From JALTBU01 sp964410645 (GTDB lineage Bacteria > Campylobacterota > Campylobacteria > Campylobacterales > Nautiliaceae): 31,515 nt of DNA. The notes below the pieces were generated by a model, which saw only the letters and a list, made by a program, of their open reading frames with translations, ran no database searches and was not told where the DNA came from. The stretch spans positions 1 through 31,515 of the forward strand of contig CAYPHV010000015.1 of NCBI GenBank assembly GCA_964410645.1, given 5' to 3'. Positions 23,188 through 30,843 of this stretch are shown piece after piece. Position 1 is the first letter of the stretch. Every line of letters begins with the position of its first letter. Made by a program: the position numbers and the translations under genes.

Positions 23188-23675
23188 TTAGTTTTTTTAT
23201 TATATTTTTAATTGTTATGATTTATCCTGTTTATGTGCTCAAAAACCAAAAGGCAGTTAAAAATGCTGGAACAATTCAAAATATTAGTATAATTACCATT
23301 TATAATGGTATTTTTAATATTTATGATGTAAATTTATCAAAAAAAGGTTTTTTTAAACAGTTAAATATTTATAAAAATTATTATTTGTCTGATGATTTAA
23401 ATGTTACGGATGTTATAAAAAAAGACAATTATTTTGCCAAAAAGGCAAAGTATCAAAAGCCGTATTTATATGCCGATTATTTTATATATAAAACCGGTAA
23501 TTATCAATTGCATTCGTTAAAAGCAAGATATAATACAATAACGAAAAATTTTAGCGGGGATATTTTTGATTTAAAAGGTGCAAACTATAAAGCCAGGGGA
23601 AAAAGTTTTTTAGTTGACAATAAAAAAGATATAAAGGCGGCATATCCCGTTTTTGATATAAAGGTTAAAAAATGA
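23175..23675 (+). CDS. lptC: LPS export periplasmic protein LptC
   Basis: This 166-aa protein has an N-terminal membrane anchor (residues ~5-22) and a periplasmic beta-rich domain. Primary motifs are weak; I call it from size, the anchor, the (Y)LHSLKARYNTIT and GANYKARGKSFLVDNKK strands typical of the OstA-like fold, and position between kdsC and lptA. LptC takes LPS from LptBFG and passes it to LptA. It overlaps kdsC by 13 nt, and its TGA overlaps the lptA ATG. Confidence 0.75.
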   Translation: MGKIVSFFIIFLIVMIYPVYVLKNQKAVKNAGTIQNISIITIYNGIFNIYDVNLSKKGFFKQLNIYKNYYLSDDLNVTDVIKKDNYFAKKAKYQKPYLYADYFIYKTGNYQLHSLKARYNTITKNFSGDIFDLKGANYKARGKSFLVDNKKDIKAAYPVFDIKVKK

Positions 23676-24124
23676 AAAAAATCATTATTTTGGTAATACT
23701 ATTTTTATTTGTATCTGCTGAGAATTTACATATTGTAAGTAAAAATTTTTTTTATAAATCTAAAACAAAAATCAGTACTTTTACAGGTGATGTAAACGCA
23801 ACCAAGGGTAAAGATAATATTTTAAGCGACAAGATGCACGTATATTTTAATGAAAATAAAAAACCTGTTAAATATGAAGCTCTTGGACATGTAAAATTTA
23901 TTCTTAATTTGGATAAAAATACAACATATAAAGGGCATTGCGACAGACTTATTTATAATTTTAAAAATTACGATATATTTTTATTCGGTAATGCATATAT
24001 TAAAAAACTTGAAACAAACGAAAGTGTTTCAGGATCGGTAATTAAACTAAACAGAAAAACAAAAAACGCTGAAGTACAGGGCAGTAAAAAACCTGTAAAT
24101 ATAATTATTAAGGTGAATAAATGA
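23672..24124 (+). CDS. lptA: LPS transport periplasmic protein LptA (OstA-like)
   Basis: This 150-aa protein has a signal peptide (KKIIILVILFLFVSA), then the OstA/LptA N-terminal fold: FYKSKTKISTFTGDVNATKG, DNILSDKMHVYFNENKKPV, YEALGHVKFIL, YKGHCDRLIYNF and FGNAYIKKL. It forms the periplasmic bridge that carries LPS to LptDE. ATGA overlaps on both sides (lptC upstream, engB downstream), so the genes are tightly coupled. Confidence 0.88.
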   Translation: MKKIIILVILFLFVSAENLHIVSKNFFYKSKTKISTFTGDVNATKGKDNILSDKMHVYFNENKKPVKYEALGHVKFILNLDKNTTYKGHCDRLIYNFKNYDIFLFGNAYIKKLETNESVSGSVIKLNRKTKNAEVQGSKKPVNIIIKVNK

Positions 24125-24690
24125 AAGTAAAATTTATAAAATCGGCCCCGAGTATAAAAGAAGCTATTAAGCCTAATTTTACAGAAGTTGCCATGCTTGG
24201 TAGAAGCAATGTGGGTAAAAGCAGTTTTTTAAATTTATTCACCAATCACAAAATTGCAAAAATTTCAGGAACACCGGGAAAAACAAGACTCATAAATTTT
24301 TTTGAAGTGGAAGACAAAGATAAAAAATATATTTTGGTTGATTTGCCCGGATTTGGATATTCCAAGGTGTCTAAATCTTTACAAAAAGAGTGGGGGAAAA
24401 ATTTAGATGAGTTTTTAAAAAAAAGATTTAATATAAAACTTTTTATTCATCTAAAAGACGCAAGACATCCGAATCTGGAAATTGATGAAAAAGTAGATGA
24501 GTATTTAAAAAATTTTAAAAAGGCTGATCAACAGATTTTAACGGTTTTTACTAAAATGGATAAGCTGAAGCAAAGAGAAATTGCCAATCTTAAACAACAT
24601 TATCCAAATACATTGTTGGTTTCCAATGTAAAAAAAAGAGGTATTAAAGAAGTAGAAGCAGAAATAAATAAAATATTATGGGGGAATTGA
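24121..24690 (+). CDS. engB: Ribosome biogenesis GTPase EngB (YsxC/YihA)
   Basis: This 189-aa GTPase has G1 GRSNVGKSSFLN (~28-39), G2 GTPGKTRLINF, G3 LVDLPGFGYS, and G4 TKMD (~142-145). EngB is needed for 50S subunit maturation and is usually essential. It starts in the lptA stop (ATGA). Location inside an envelope operon is conserved in this phylum. Confidence 0.97.
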   Translation: MKVKFIKSAPSIKEAIKPNFTEVAMLGRSNVGKSSFLNLFTNHKIAKISGTPGKTRLINFFEVEDKDKKYILVDLPGFGYSKVSKSLQKEWGKNLDEFLKKRFNIKLFIHLKDARHPNLEIDEKVDEYLKNFKKADQQILTVFTKMDKLKQREIANLKQHYPNTLLVSNVKKRGIKEVEAEINKILWGN

Positions 24691-24691
24691 A

Positions 24692-25156
24692 ATGAAACAT
24701 ATAAAAATTATAAAACCGGTTTTAAAAAATATTGATGATATACAAAAAATAGTCAAACCTTATATAGACGAAGGTATTATTTTAAACAGAGATAACGATG
24801 AGGTTGCTACAAACATACGTTCTTATAAAATACTTTATGATAAGGATATTCCTGTAGGTGTAGGCGCTTTGCATATATTTTCTCCCACACTTGGAGAAAT
24901 ACGCTCTCTTGCGGTTGCAAAAAATTATCAGGGCAAGGGACTTGGAAAAAAATTGGTCCAGTCTTTGCTTGATGAAGCCAGATACATCGGGTTAAAAGAG
25001 GTTTTGACACTGACTCGCCGAAAGGAATTTTTTGAAAAAATGGGATTTAAAGAAATTGAAAAAGATGCGATACCAGAAAAAAAAATATGGGCGGATTGTA
25101 TAAAATGCAAATTTTTTCCAAATTGCAACGAAATAGCACTTATTATTTCATTATAA
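24692..25156 (+). CDS. GNAT N-acetyltransferase, ArgA-like short form
   Basis: This 154-aa single GNAT domain has IRSLAVAKNYQGKGLGKKLV (acetyl-CoA P-loop Q-x-x-G-x-G) and EFFEKMGFKEI. The C-terminal cysteine motif WADCIKCKFFPNCNE (CxxC-x4-C) occurs in short N-acetylglutamate synthase-like proteins of this phylum that lack the kinase-like domain of ArgA. Acetylating glutamate in arginine synthesis is likely but not proven. It overlaps the next gene by 52 nt. RBS GGGGGA is strong. Confidence 0.72.
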   Translation: MKHIKIIKPVLKNIDDIQKIVKPYIDEGIILNRDNDEVATNIRSYKILYDKDIPVGVGALHIFSPTLGEIRSLAVAKNYQGKGLGKKLVQSLLDEARYIGLKEVLTLTRRKEFFEKMGFKEIEKDAIPEKKIWADCIKCKFFPNCNEIALIISL

Positions 25157-25539
25157 TTTTATTAATTTTATTAATAAATTTATTTAATTCCTCATTTGCT
25201 TTTTTTCCGTTATTTTTAGGTGTTGTTCTTTTTTGCGGTGATTTCTTTATCGGACTTTTTTTTATTGTTTGTTTTTCATTGTTGCACAGTTTTAATATCT
25301 GGATTTTAAGTATATTTTATCTGTTTTATAAATTCTTTTTTATGAATAAACTGTATGAATATTTTGATAATCAATATTTTGATGTGATTAATCTTTTGCT
25401 TGTTTATTTGTCTTTTTTCGTTTATTTATATTTATATAATTTAAATATTCATTTTGATTTTATTTACATAATATATAATTTTTCATTTGATTTATTATTA
25501 GTTAGGATTTTTAAGTGCGAAGCAAAATTGTCTTATTAG
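25105..25539 (+). CDS. Integral membrane protein, probable MreD
   Basis: This 144-aa protein from ATG 25105 is very hydrophobic, with about five transmembrane segments (Phe/Ile/Leu rich) and few charged residues. Sequence identity to MreD cannot be judged by eye; size, membrane character and location directly before mrdA (PBP2) fit MreD-type rod-complex proteins. It overlaps the acetyltransferase by 52 nt and mrdA by 25 nt. An ATG at 25087 in the same frame would make the overlap longer; no good RBS decides between them. Confidence 0.45.
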   Translation: MQIFSKLQRNSTYYFIIILLILLINLFNSSFAFFPLFLGVVLFCGDFFIGLFFIVCFSLLHSFNIWILSIFYLFYKFFFMNKLYEYFDNQYFDVINLLLVYLSFFVYLYLYNLNIHFDFIYIIYNFSFDLLLVRIFKCEAKLSY

Positions 25540-27296
25540 TTATTTTTTTATTGTATTTACTGCTGATATGCAGAATTTATGATTTAAGTATAGTATCGTA
25601 TAAAAAATATAATACTCTTTCACGAAAAAATTATACAAAAATTATTCCCATAGCTCCTGTAAGAGGTATTATTTATGACAGAAACGCAAAGGTAATTGCC
25701 CTTAATCAGTTAAGGTTCAATGTAGCAATAGTGCCTCATCTAAAAGCAAAAGAGCTTAATGAGACTATAGATGATATTTCACAGGTTTTGGATATAAATA
25801 AAACAGATGTCTATTCGAAATATATTAAAAATAATTCGGCTTATAACAACAGACCTGTTCCTGTAATATTGTTTTTGAAAAAAGAGGCTGTTTTTAAAGC
25901 GGAACCGATACTTTCTCTAAATCCTGATATTTTGTTTCAAATTACTTATATGAGATATTATCCGTATAAATTTTTCCTTTCAAATATTTTGGGATATGTT
26001 TCACGTGCAAATGCAGATGATTTGAAAAGAAACGATGTAATTAAATATACAAATACTTCCGGGAAACGGGGAATAGAAAAATATTATGACAATATTTTAC
26101 AGGGAGAATTGGGGTATAAAAAAGTTTTGGTTAATGCAAGAAATAAAATATTAAAAATTGTTAAGAATGTTCAGCCTAAAACTCATAATATAAAATTAAG
26201 CATAGACACCACTCTTCAAAAGCATATTTATGATTTATTGACAAAAGAAAATAAAAAAGGCGCTGTAATAGTTATGAAAACAGACGGGGAAATATTGGCT
26301 CTTGTTTCAACTCCTTCTTATGACAATAATTTATTTGTAAAAGGAATAAGCTTTAAAGCCTGGGAAGAATTGTCTCATAATATTTATAATCCTCTTTTAA
26401 ATAAACCTGTAAGCGGTCTTTATCCGCCGGGTTCAATTATAAAGCCTGCAATTGCCCTTATTGCCGCATCTAGTGGCAGATGGAATCCATGGAAAAAAAT
26501 AGAATGTCCCGGATATATTGTTATAGGAAACAGGAAATTTAGAGATTGGAGACCCTGGGGGCACGGGAAAACGGATATTATTAAAGCGATAAAAGAAAGT
26601 GTTGATACATATTTTTATCAAGTGGGGCTAAAAATAGGAATAAATTATATAGCCAAAAATCTCAAAAGAATGGGATTTGGTAAAAAAACGGATATAGATT
26701 TGCCTAATGAAAAAAAAGGTATTATTCCCAATAAAAAATGGAAAGAAAAAAAATATCATCAGCCGTGGTTTATAGGAGAAACATTGAACGCATCTATTGG
26801 ACAGGGATATATGCTTGTAACTCCTTTGCAGGTTGCGGTTAATACAGCCTTAATAGCAAGTGGAAAATTGCCTAAGCCCTTTATTGTGATGCAGGTGGAC
26901 AATAATAAAACAAAACCTTTTATTCAAGATATTCTAACTGTAAAAGAAAAAAAAGCTTTAAAATTTGTAAGGCTTGGTATGTGGGAAGTCTGCAACGCTC
27001 CGGGAGGGACAGCTACAAATCATATCAATACGCCTTTTCAAATAGCAGGTAAAACAGGAACGGCTCAGGTATATTCCATTCCCCAAAAAGTTAAAGAAAG
27101 AAAAAGAGAAGATGAGTTAAAATATTTTCACCGCTCCCATGCATGGCTTACTACGTATGGTCCTTATAAACATCCTCAGTTTATTGTTACGGTGTTAATA
27201 GAACACGGAGGGCACGGAGGCAGTGCAGCAGGAGGTATTGTTAATGACATATATGAATTTTTATATACCCATTATTATGCTGTCTTAAAAAAGTGA
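25515..27296 (+). CDS. mrdA: Penicillin-binding protein 2 (peptidoglycan DD-transpeptidase)
   Basis: This 593-aa class B PBP has an N-terminal membrane helix (~4-24), the pedestal domain beginning APVRGIIYDRN, and a transpeptidase domain with SIIK in PPGSIIKP (SxxK, catalytic Ser), SVD in ESVDTYFYQVG (SxN-like) and KTGT in IAGKTGTAQVYS. GTG start with AGGA 8 nt upstream. It builds side-wall peptidoglycan with RodA for rod shape. The gene overlaps the membrane gene before it. The stop codon TGA forms the extended -10 of cfa. Confidence 0.95.
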   Translation: MRSKIVLLVIFLLYLLLICRIYDLSIVSYKKYNTLSRKNYTKIIPIAPVRGIIYDRNAKVIALNQLRFNVAIVPHLKAKELNETIDDISQVLDINKTDVYSKYIKNNSAYNNRPVPVILFLKKEAVFKAEPILSLNPDILFQITYMRYYPYKFFLSNILGYVSRANADDLKRNDVIKYTNTSGKRGIEKYYDNILQGELGYKKVLVNARNKILKIVKNVQPKTHNIKLSIDTTLQKHIYDLLTKENKKGAVIVMKTDGEILALVSTPSYDNNLFVKGISFKAWEELSHNIYNPLLNKPVSGLYPPGSIIKPAIALIAASSGRWNPWKKIECPGYIVIGNRKFRDWRPWGHGKTDIIKAIKESVDTYFYQVGLKIGINYIAKNLKRMGFGKKTDIDLPNEKKGIIPNKKWKEKKYHQPWFIGETLNASIGQGYMLVTPLQVAVNTALIASGKLPKPFIVMQVDNNKTKPFIQDILTVKEKKALKFVRLGMWEVCNAPGGTATNHINTPFQIAGKTGTAQVYSIPQKVKERKREDELKYFHRSHAWLTTYGPYKHPQFIVTVLIEHGGHGGSAAGGIVNDIYEFLYTHYYAVLKK

Positions 27297-27302
27297 TATA
27301 AT
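27294..27302 (+). promoter_or_regulatory. Extended -10 promoter of cfa, sharing the mrdA stop codon
   Basis: TGATATAAT: the TGA of the mrdA stop is the TGn element, TATAAT is 27297-27302. Transcription start near 27309 gives a ~25-nt leader with AAAAGGAA before the ATG. Confidence 0.6.
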
Positions 27303-27333
27303 AATATAAAATTTTTTTAAAAGGAATATATAA

Positions 27334-28464
27334 ATGCAAGCATTGAAAAAGAAAGCTGATATCTTGCTTGAAGACAGCGGCATAAAAATAAACGGAAGCA
27401 ATCCTTGGGATATTAAAGTAAAAAACGATAAAGCATATGAAGAAACTTTTAAAAAAGGAAGTCTCGGATTTGGTGAATCTTTTATGAGGGGATGGGTAGA
27501 AATTGATGATTTGGAAGAGTTTTTTGTAAAAGTGTTTAACGCTAAACTTGATGAAAAAGTAAATAAAATGGATATGATGTCTTTTTTTGTAAAGTCATTT
27601 ATCAAAGATTTTATAAAAAAAGAGGACCCTTACGAAGTAGGAAAAGTTCATTATGACATAGGAAATGATTTATATTCAAAAATGCTGGATAAGAGAATGG
27701 TATATAGCTGCGGTTATTGGGACGGCTGTATGGAATTTCCCCCTGCAAAAACTTTGGATGAGGCACAGGAAAGAAAGCTTGAAATGATTTGCAGAAAGCT
27801 CGGATTAAAAAAAGGAGACAGAGTTTTGGATATTGGCTCCGGATGGGGAGGGCTTTTAATCTATGCGGCTGAAAAATATGGAATTGAAGGCGTTGGTATT
27901 TCTGTTTCCAAAGAGCAGATTAAACTGGCAAATGAAAAAAAAGGCAATTTGCCGTTGGAATTTAGGATACAGGATTACAGGGATTTAAATGAGAAGTTTG
28001 ATTATATTATATCCATAGGGATGTTTGAACATGTGGGATATAAACATTATAGGGATTATTTCAAAGCCGTCAGTAAAAATCTTAAAGATGACGGACTTTT
28101 ATTGCTCCATACCATTGGTTCGAATGTTTCTAAAACCGGTTGTGACCCATGGGTAAATAAATATATTTTTCCAAATTCTATGCTTCCGTCTCTTTCTCAG
28201 ATTTCAAAAGACAGTGAAGATATTCTGCTAATCGAAGATATACACAATATAAGTTATAATTATTATCCTACATTAAAAGCATGGTATAACAATTTTCAAA
28301 AAGCATGGCCTGGGCTTAAGGATAAATACAGCGAAACGTTTTATAGAATGTGGAATTTCTATTTGCTTTCTTCTGCTGCCTTGTTTAAATGCAGAATGAA
28401 TCAGGTATGGCAAATTATTTTTTCTAAAGAAGGGGTAAAACAAGGGTATAAACGTCCCTGTTAA
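27334..28464 (+). CDS. cfa: Cyclopropane-fatty-acyl-phospholipid synthase
   Basis: This 376-aa SAM-dependent enzyme adds a methylene to the cis double bond of membrane phospholipid acyl chains. Signatures: YDIGNDLYSKMLDKRMVYSCGYW, LDIGSGWGGLLIYAAEKYG (SAM site, ~165-185), GVGISVSKEQIKLANEK, SIGMFEHVGYKHYRDYF and YYPTLKAWYNNFQ. Length matches typical Cfa. It has its own promoter after mrdA. A 10-nt palindrome CTGTTAACAG (28458-28467) spans its stop, without a T-run. Nothing further is oriented with it; a pseudogene follows on the other strand. Confidence 0.95.
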   Translation: MQALKKKADILLEDSGIKINGSNPWDIKVKNDKAYEETFKKGSLGFGESFMRGWVEIDDLEEFFVKVFNAKLDEKVNKMDMMSFFVKSFIKDFIKKEDPYEVGKVHYDIGNDLYSKMLDKRMVYSCGYWDGCMEFPPAKTLDEAQERKLEMICRKLGLKKGDRVLDIGSGWGGLLIYAAEKYGIEGVGISVSKEQIKLANEKKGNLPLEFRIQDYRDLNEKFDYIISIGMFEHVGYKHYRDYFKAVSKNLKDDGLLLLHTIGSNVSKTGCDPWVNKYIFPNSMLPSLSQISKDSEDILLIEDIHNISYNYYPTLKAWYNNFQKAWPGLKDKYSETFYRMWNFYLLSSAALFKCRMNQVWQIIFSKEGVKQGYKRPC

Positions 28465-28513
28465 CAGTATAAATTATATTTTTAAATTATAAATGGTTTT
28501 ATTTTATTCTTGT

Positions 28514-28750
28514 CTATTTTGTTACCTTTAAAATATCATTATTTATAATGATTTCTCCTTTATTCAATTTTGTAAGCATCTGCATAATCCCATTTTTTTT
28601 CGGCACTTCTAATTTTATAAGCATAATATCAAGAGGAAGTCCAATAAAAGATTTTATTTTTTCATCATCTGAAATTGGAGTACTAAAAGCTTTTTAAAAT
28701 AGCTTCTGTAGAGTCAATCAGTGCTCCGTTTAAATCAAGTAAAATTATTA
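28514..28750 (-). pseudogene. Decayed HAD-family phosphatase (Gph-like) remnant
   Basis: Reading minus strand from ~28750: ILLDLNGALIDSTEAILKSF then TAG (28685-28683); this is the HAD motif I block (normally DLDGTLIDS) with the second Asp and Thr changed. In the next frame follow STPISDDEKIKSFIGLPLDI and MLIKLEVP. At the A8 run (28593-28600 on plus) the frame shifts again to EKKWDYADAYKIE then TAA. A C-terminal piece GEIIINDILKV ends at 28514. So there are two frameshifts and internal deletions: about 79 codons remain of ~210. It sits directly behind the CiaB-like gene and overlaps its stop, probably once co-transcribed. Confidence 0.82.
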
Positions 28751-30508
28751 TAATGTTACTTGTCCTATTTCTTTGTATAATTCGTAATACCAATTTACAA
28801 ATTCTTTTACTTTTGTATCTTTTGGTAAATATTTATTATTCTCTTTTACAATAAATTTATCTAAAAATCCTTTTGGGTCAATTTTTGGAAGGTAATAATT
28901 CTCAGCTAAATCAAGATAAGTTTTTTGATACCAAGCTTTTAATTTTTGATAATTATCTTCGTTTACATTAATTATTAGTTTATTATTTGTAAATTCTAAA
29001 ATTCCACATTTAAAAAGTCCAGTAAGATGAATTAACCCTTCTGAATAATAAGGCAATACCTCTCCAATTTCCATCCATGCAATTAGTCCAACTCCTCTTT
29101 TAATAGTATTATTTACAATTAGTTTTTTTAATTTTTTATCTTCACTGACAAAAAATGCCATAAGTCCACCAGTTGTAGCTTTAAATTCTTCTACATTTTT
29201 GAAATTCCCTGTTTCATTCATTGCCGATTCACTATCAACATCAAGCCATAAAATATGACCAAATTCGTGACCGATAGTGGTAATATCATAAACTTTATGC
29301 CACAAATCACTATTTTCTAAAAATGCATACTGTTTATCCATAAACTCTTTACCAAAAACTTCATAATTTATTTTCATTTTTGGTTTAGCTTTAGCATCTT
29401 CTAAAATCTTATCCGCAAATGCAAATATTTTTTTTCCTTTCAAGCTTGAAGCAACCTCATCATTTGGAACAACTTGTGCAGAAAATAGTCCATTTAATTC
29501 TGCTCCATAAAATGTAGCTGGACGACCTAAATATAGTTGAGTTTGATCTATTTTTTTAAGTGCAAAATTTAGAGTTTTTTCATCTTTATTTAGTTTTTTA
29601 TACATTTTGATTATATTTTGTTTTACTTCGCTTTTTCTGTTTGGATTGGTTACTCTGATATCAAGTTCAAGTGCAACTGTTTTTCTAAAATGGTCTTCAT
29701 AATATTCCAAAGGATGACCTACTTGAATAGGACTTTTTATATCCATCCACGCGATATCGACTTCACTCCATTTTTTTACTAGATTATGTCTATTTTCGCA
29801 TAAAAGAGCTTCATTTATTTTGTTTAGATAATTAATCCATTCTTTTTTATATTCATCTTCATAATTATTTAGTTTTAGAATTAACTCTTGTAAATGTTTT
29901 GTTGCTAAATAGATTTCATTTTTAAATATTTCTGGATAAGTTTTTACTTCATATTTATTATCAGCTTTCACTAAAACTGTATAACATCTGTCAGCTTCTC
30001 CATTATGTCCTGAGTCAAACAGTTGTTTACTTCTTAACATCTCAAATATTTTAGCCTCATCTCCATTAAATTCAGTAAGTAAATCTTGATTGATTCCATT
30101 TATTATCGTATTTGTCCATTCTATTTGCCAATCACTAAATACAATTCCAATATTATGTATTCCTTTGAATAATTCGTAATAAAAAGGAGTTAAATATTTT
30201 TTCATTTCTTCTATCATTTCTTTGTGACTTGTTAGCCAAAACTTTTTTACATAGTTATAAACTGTGATTTGTGCTTTTTTTATTTCTTCATCTGAAAAAT
30301 TTGCTTTTTTCATCATATTTAGAAGAGCATCTTCTCTTAAATTTACAAATCTTTGAGTGATGGAATGCATACTTTCTTCATTTATTTCTAAATTTATTTC
30401 TTTTAAAATATCTTCGAAAAGCTTTTTATATTCTCCTAAATCATTATAAAGAGAATTTATTTTTTTATCTCTTTTAGTAACAATTTCATATATTTTTTCT
30501 AAATTCAT
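28748..30508 (-). CDS. ciaB: CiaB-like protein with HExxH metallopeptidase signature
   Basis: This 586-aa protein has no signal peptide or membrane helix and is largely helical. Near residue ~405 it has TTIGHEFGHILWLDVDSE (HExxH), followed ~23 residues later by NVEEFKATTGGLMAFF with Glu, the layout of a gluzincin zinc site. Size, helical N-terminus and the FKATTGGL context fit the CiaB family (Campylobacter invasion antigen B), widespread in Campylobacterota including free-living ones; this is from memory of the family. The M3 oligopeptidase F family is the main alternative, but its usual HELGHAxH context differs. RBS AAAGGCAAG precedes ATG; promoter TGTTATAAT upstream. Invasion is not implied. 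Confidence 0.6.
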   Translation of the reverse strand: MNLEKIYEIVTKRDKKINSLYNDLGEYKKLFEDILKEINLEINEESMHSITQRFVNLREDALLNMMKKANFSDEEIKKAQITVYNYVKKFWLTSHKEMIEEMKKYLTPFYYELFKGIHNIGIVFSDWQIEWTNTIINGINQDLLTEFNGDEAKIFEMLRSKQLFDSGHNGEADRCYTVLVKADNKYEVKTYPEIFKNEIYLATKHLQELILKLNNYEDEYKKEWINYLNKINEALLCENRHNLVKKWSEVDIAWMDIKSPIQVGHPLEYYEDHFRKTVALELDIRVTNPNRKSEVKQNIIKMYKKLNKDEKTLNFALKKIDQTQLYLGRPATFYGAELNGLFSAQVVPNDEVASSLKGKKIFAFADKILEDAKAKPKMKINYEVFGKEFMDKQYAFLENSDLWHKVYDITTIGHEFGHILWLDVDSESAMNETGNFKNVEEFKATTGGLMAFFVSEDKKLKKLIVNNTIKRGVGLIAWMEIGEVLPYYSEGLIHLTGLFKCGILEFTNNKLIINVNEDNYQKLKAWYQKTYLDLAENYYLPKIDPKGFLDKFIVKENNKYLPKDTKVKEFVNWYYELYKEIGQVTL

Positions 30509-30528
30509 AACTTGCCTTTTTTTATTAG

Positions 30529-30537
30529 ATTATAACA
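30529..30537 (-). promoter_or_regulatory. Extended -10 promoter of the ciaB-like gene
   Basis: TGTTATAAT on the minus strand (30537-30529), 21 nt upstream of the ATG. Divergent partner at 30555-30563. Confidence 0.65.
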
Positions 30538-30554
30538 AAAAGAAAATAAAAATT

Positions 30555-30563
30555 TGATATAAT
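30555..30563 (+). promoter_or_regulatory. Extended -10 promoter reading to the right
   Basis: TGATATAAT, 20 nt upstream of the 43-codon ORF at 30584 and 270 nt before the radical SAM gene. It is back to back with the ciaB-side promoter; the two -10 boxes are 23 nt apart. The 325-nt stretch 30509-30833 otherwise holds only the two small ORFs listed. Confidence 0.6.
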
Positions 30564-30583
30564 TTGTAGAAAGAAAATAAAAA

Positions 30584-30715
30584 ATGTTGTGTAAAGTTAT
30601 AGAAGAATACGTTATAAAATATTTAGTTATGGTAGAAACTAAAGAATATATAAATCCTATATTTAGTATATGGGAATCAGAAGTGAATAAAAATGTCGTT
30701 GTTACCAGTTATTAG
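30584..30715 (+). CDS. Small ORF of 43 codons, unknown
   Basis: ATG 30584 to TAG 30713-30715, product beginning MLCKVIEEYVIKYLVM and ending VNKNVVVTSY. It lies right after an extended -10, at about the distance expected for a first gene, but its RBS is weak (AGAAAG). No family is recognised and no signal or membrane helix stands out. It may be a genuine small protein, a remnant or chance reading frame. Confidence 0.3.
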   Translation: MLCKVIEEYVIKYLVMVETKEYINPIFSIWESEVNKNVVVTSY

Positions 30716-30753
30716 TGTTAAAGAATTATGAAAAAGATAAAAAGGGAGAAAAA

Positions 30754-30843
30754 ATGAATATCAAATGCAAAGACGCAATTCCAAGAATTATAGATTTACT
30801 TATTGATAGTGTGCATCCTTTAGAGGAGGTATTATGTTTATAG
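30754..30843 (+). CDS. Leader-like ORF of 29 codons before the radical SAM gene
   Basis: ATG 30754 follows a strong GGGAGA RBS 4 nt upstream. The product (MNIKCKDAIPRIIDLLIDSV... ) ends at TAG 30841-30843, overlapping the ATG (30834) of the radical SAM gene by 10 nt; the RBS of that gene, GAGGAGGT (30823-30830), lies inside it. This is the layout of a translationally coupled leader. It has one Cys and one His and no recognised family. Confidence 0.45.
   Translation: MNIKCKDAIPRIIDLLIDSVHPLEEVLCL

Noticed and set aside
28458..28467. Palindrome CTGTTAACAG at the cfa stop as terminator
   Set aside because: No T-run follows and a 10-nt perfect palindrome leaves no loop; I do not call a terminator.
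28470..28491. Direct repeat TAAATTATA twice after cfa
   Set aside because: Too AT-rich to be meaningful; no further copies and no mobile element nearby.
28748..30508. Oligoendopeptidase F (PepF) for the HExxH protein
   Set aside because: HEFGH context and the FKATTGGL region do not match the HELGHAxH block of PepF; CiaB-like is the better fit, though not certain.
30692..30730. ATG 30692, 12-codon ORF
   Set aside because: No RBS, very short and inside the 43-codon ORF region; no support.
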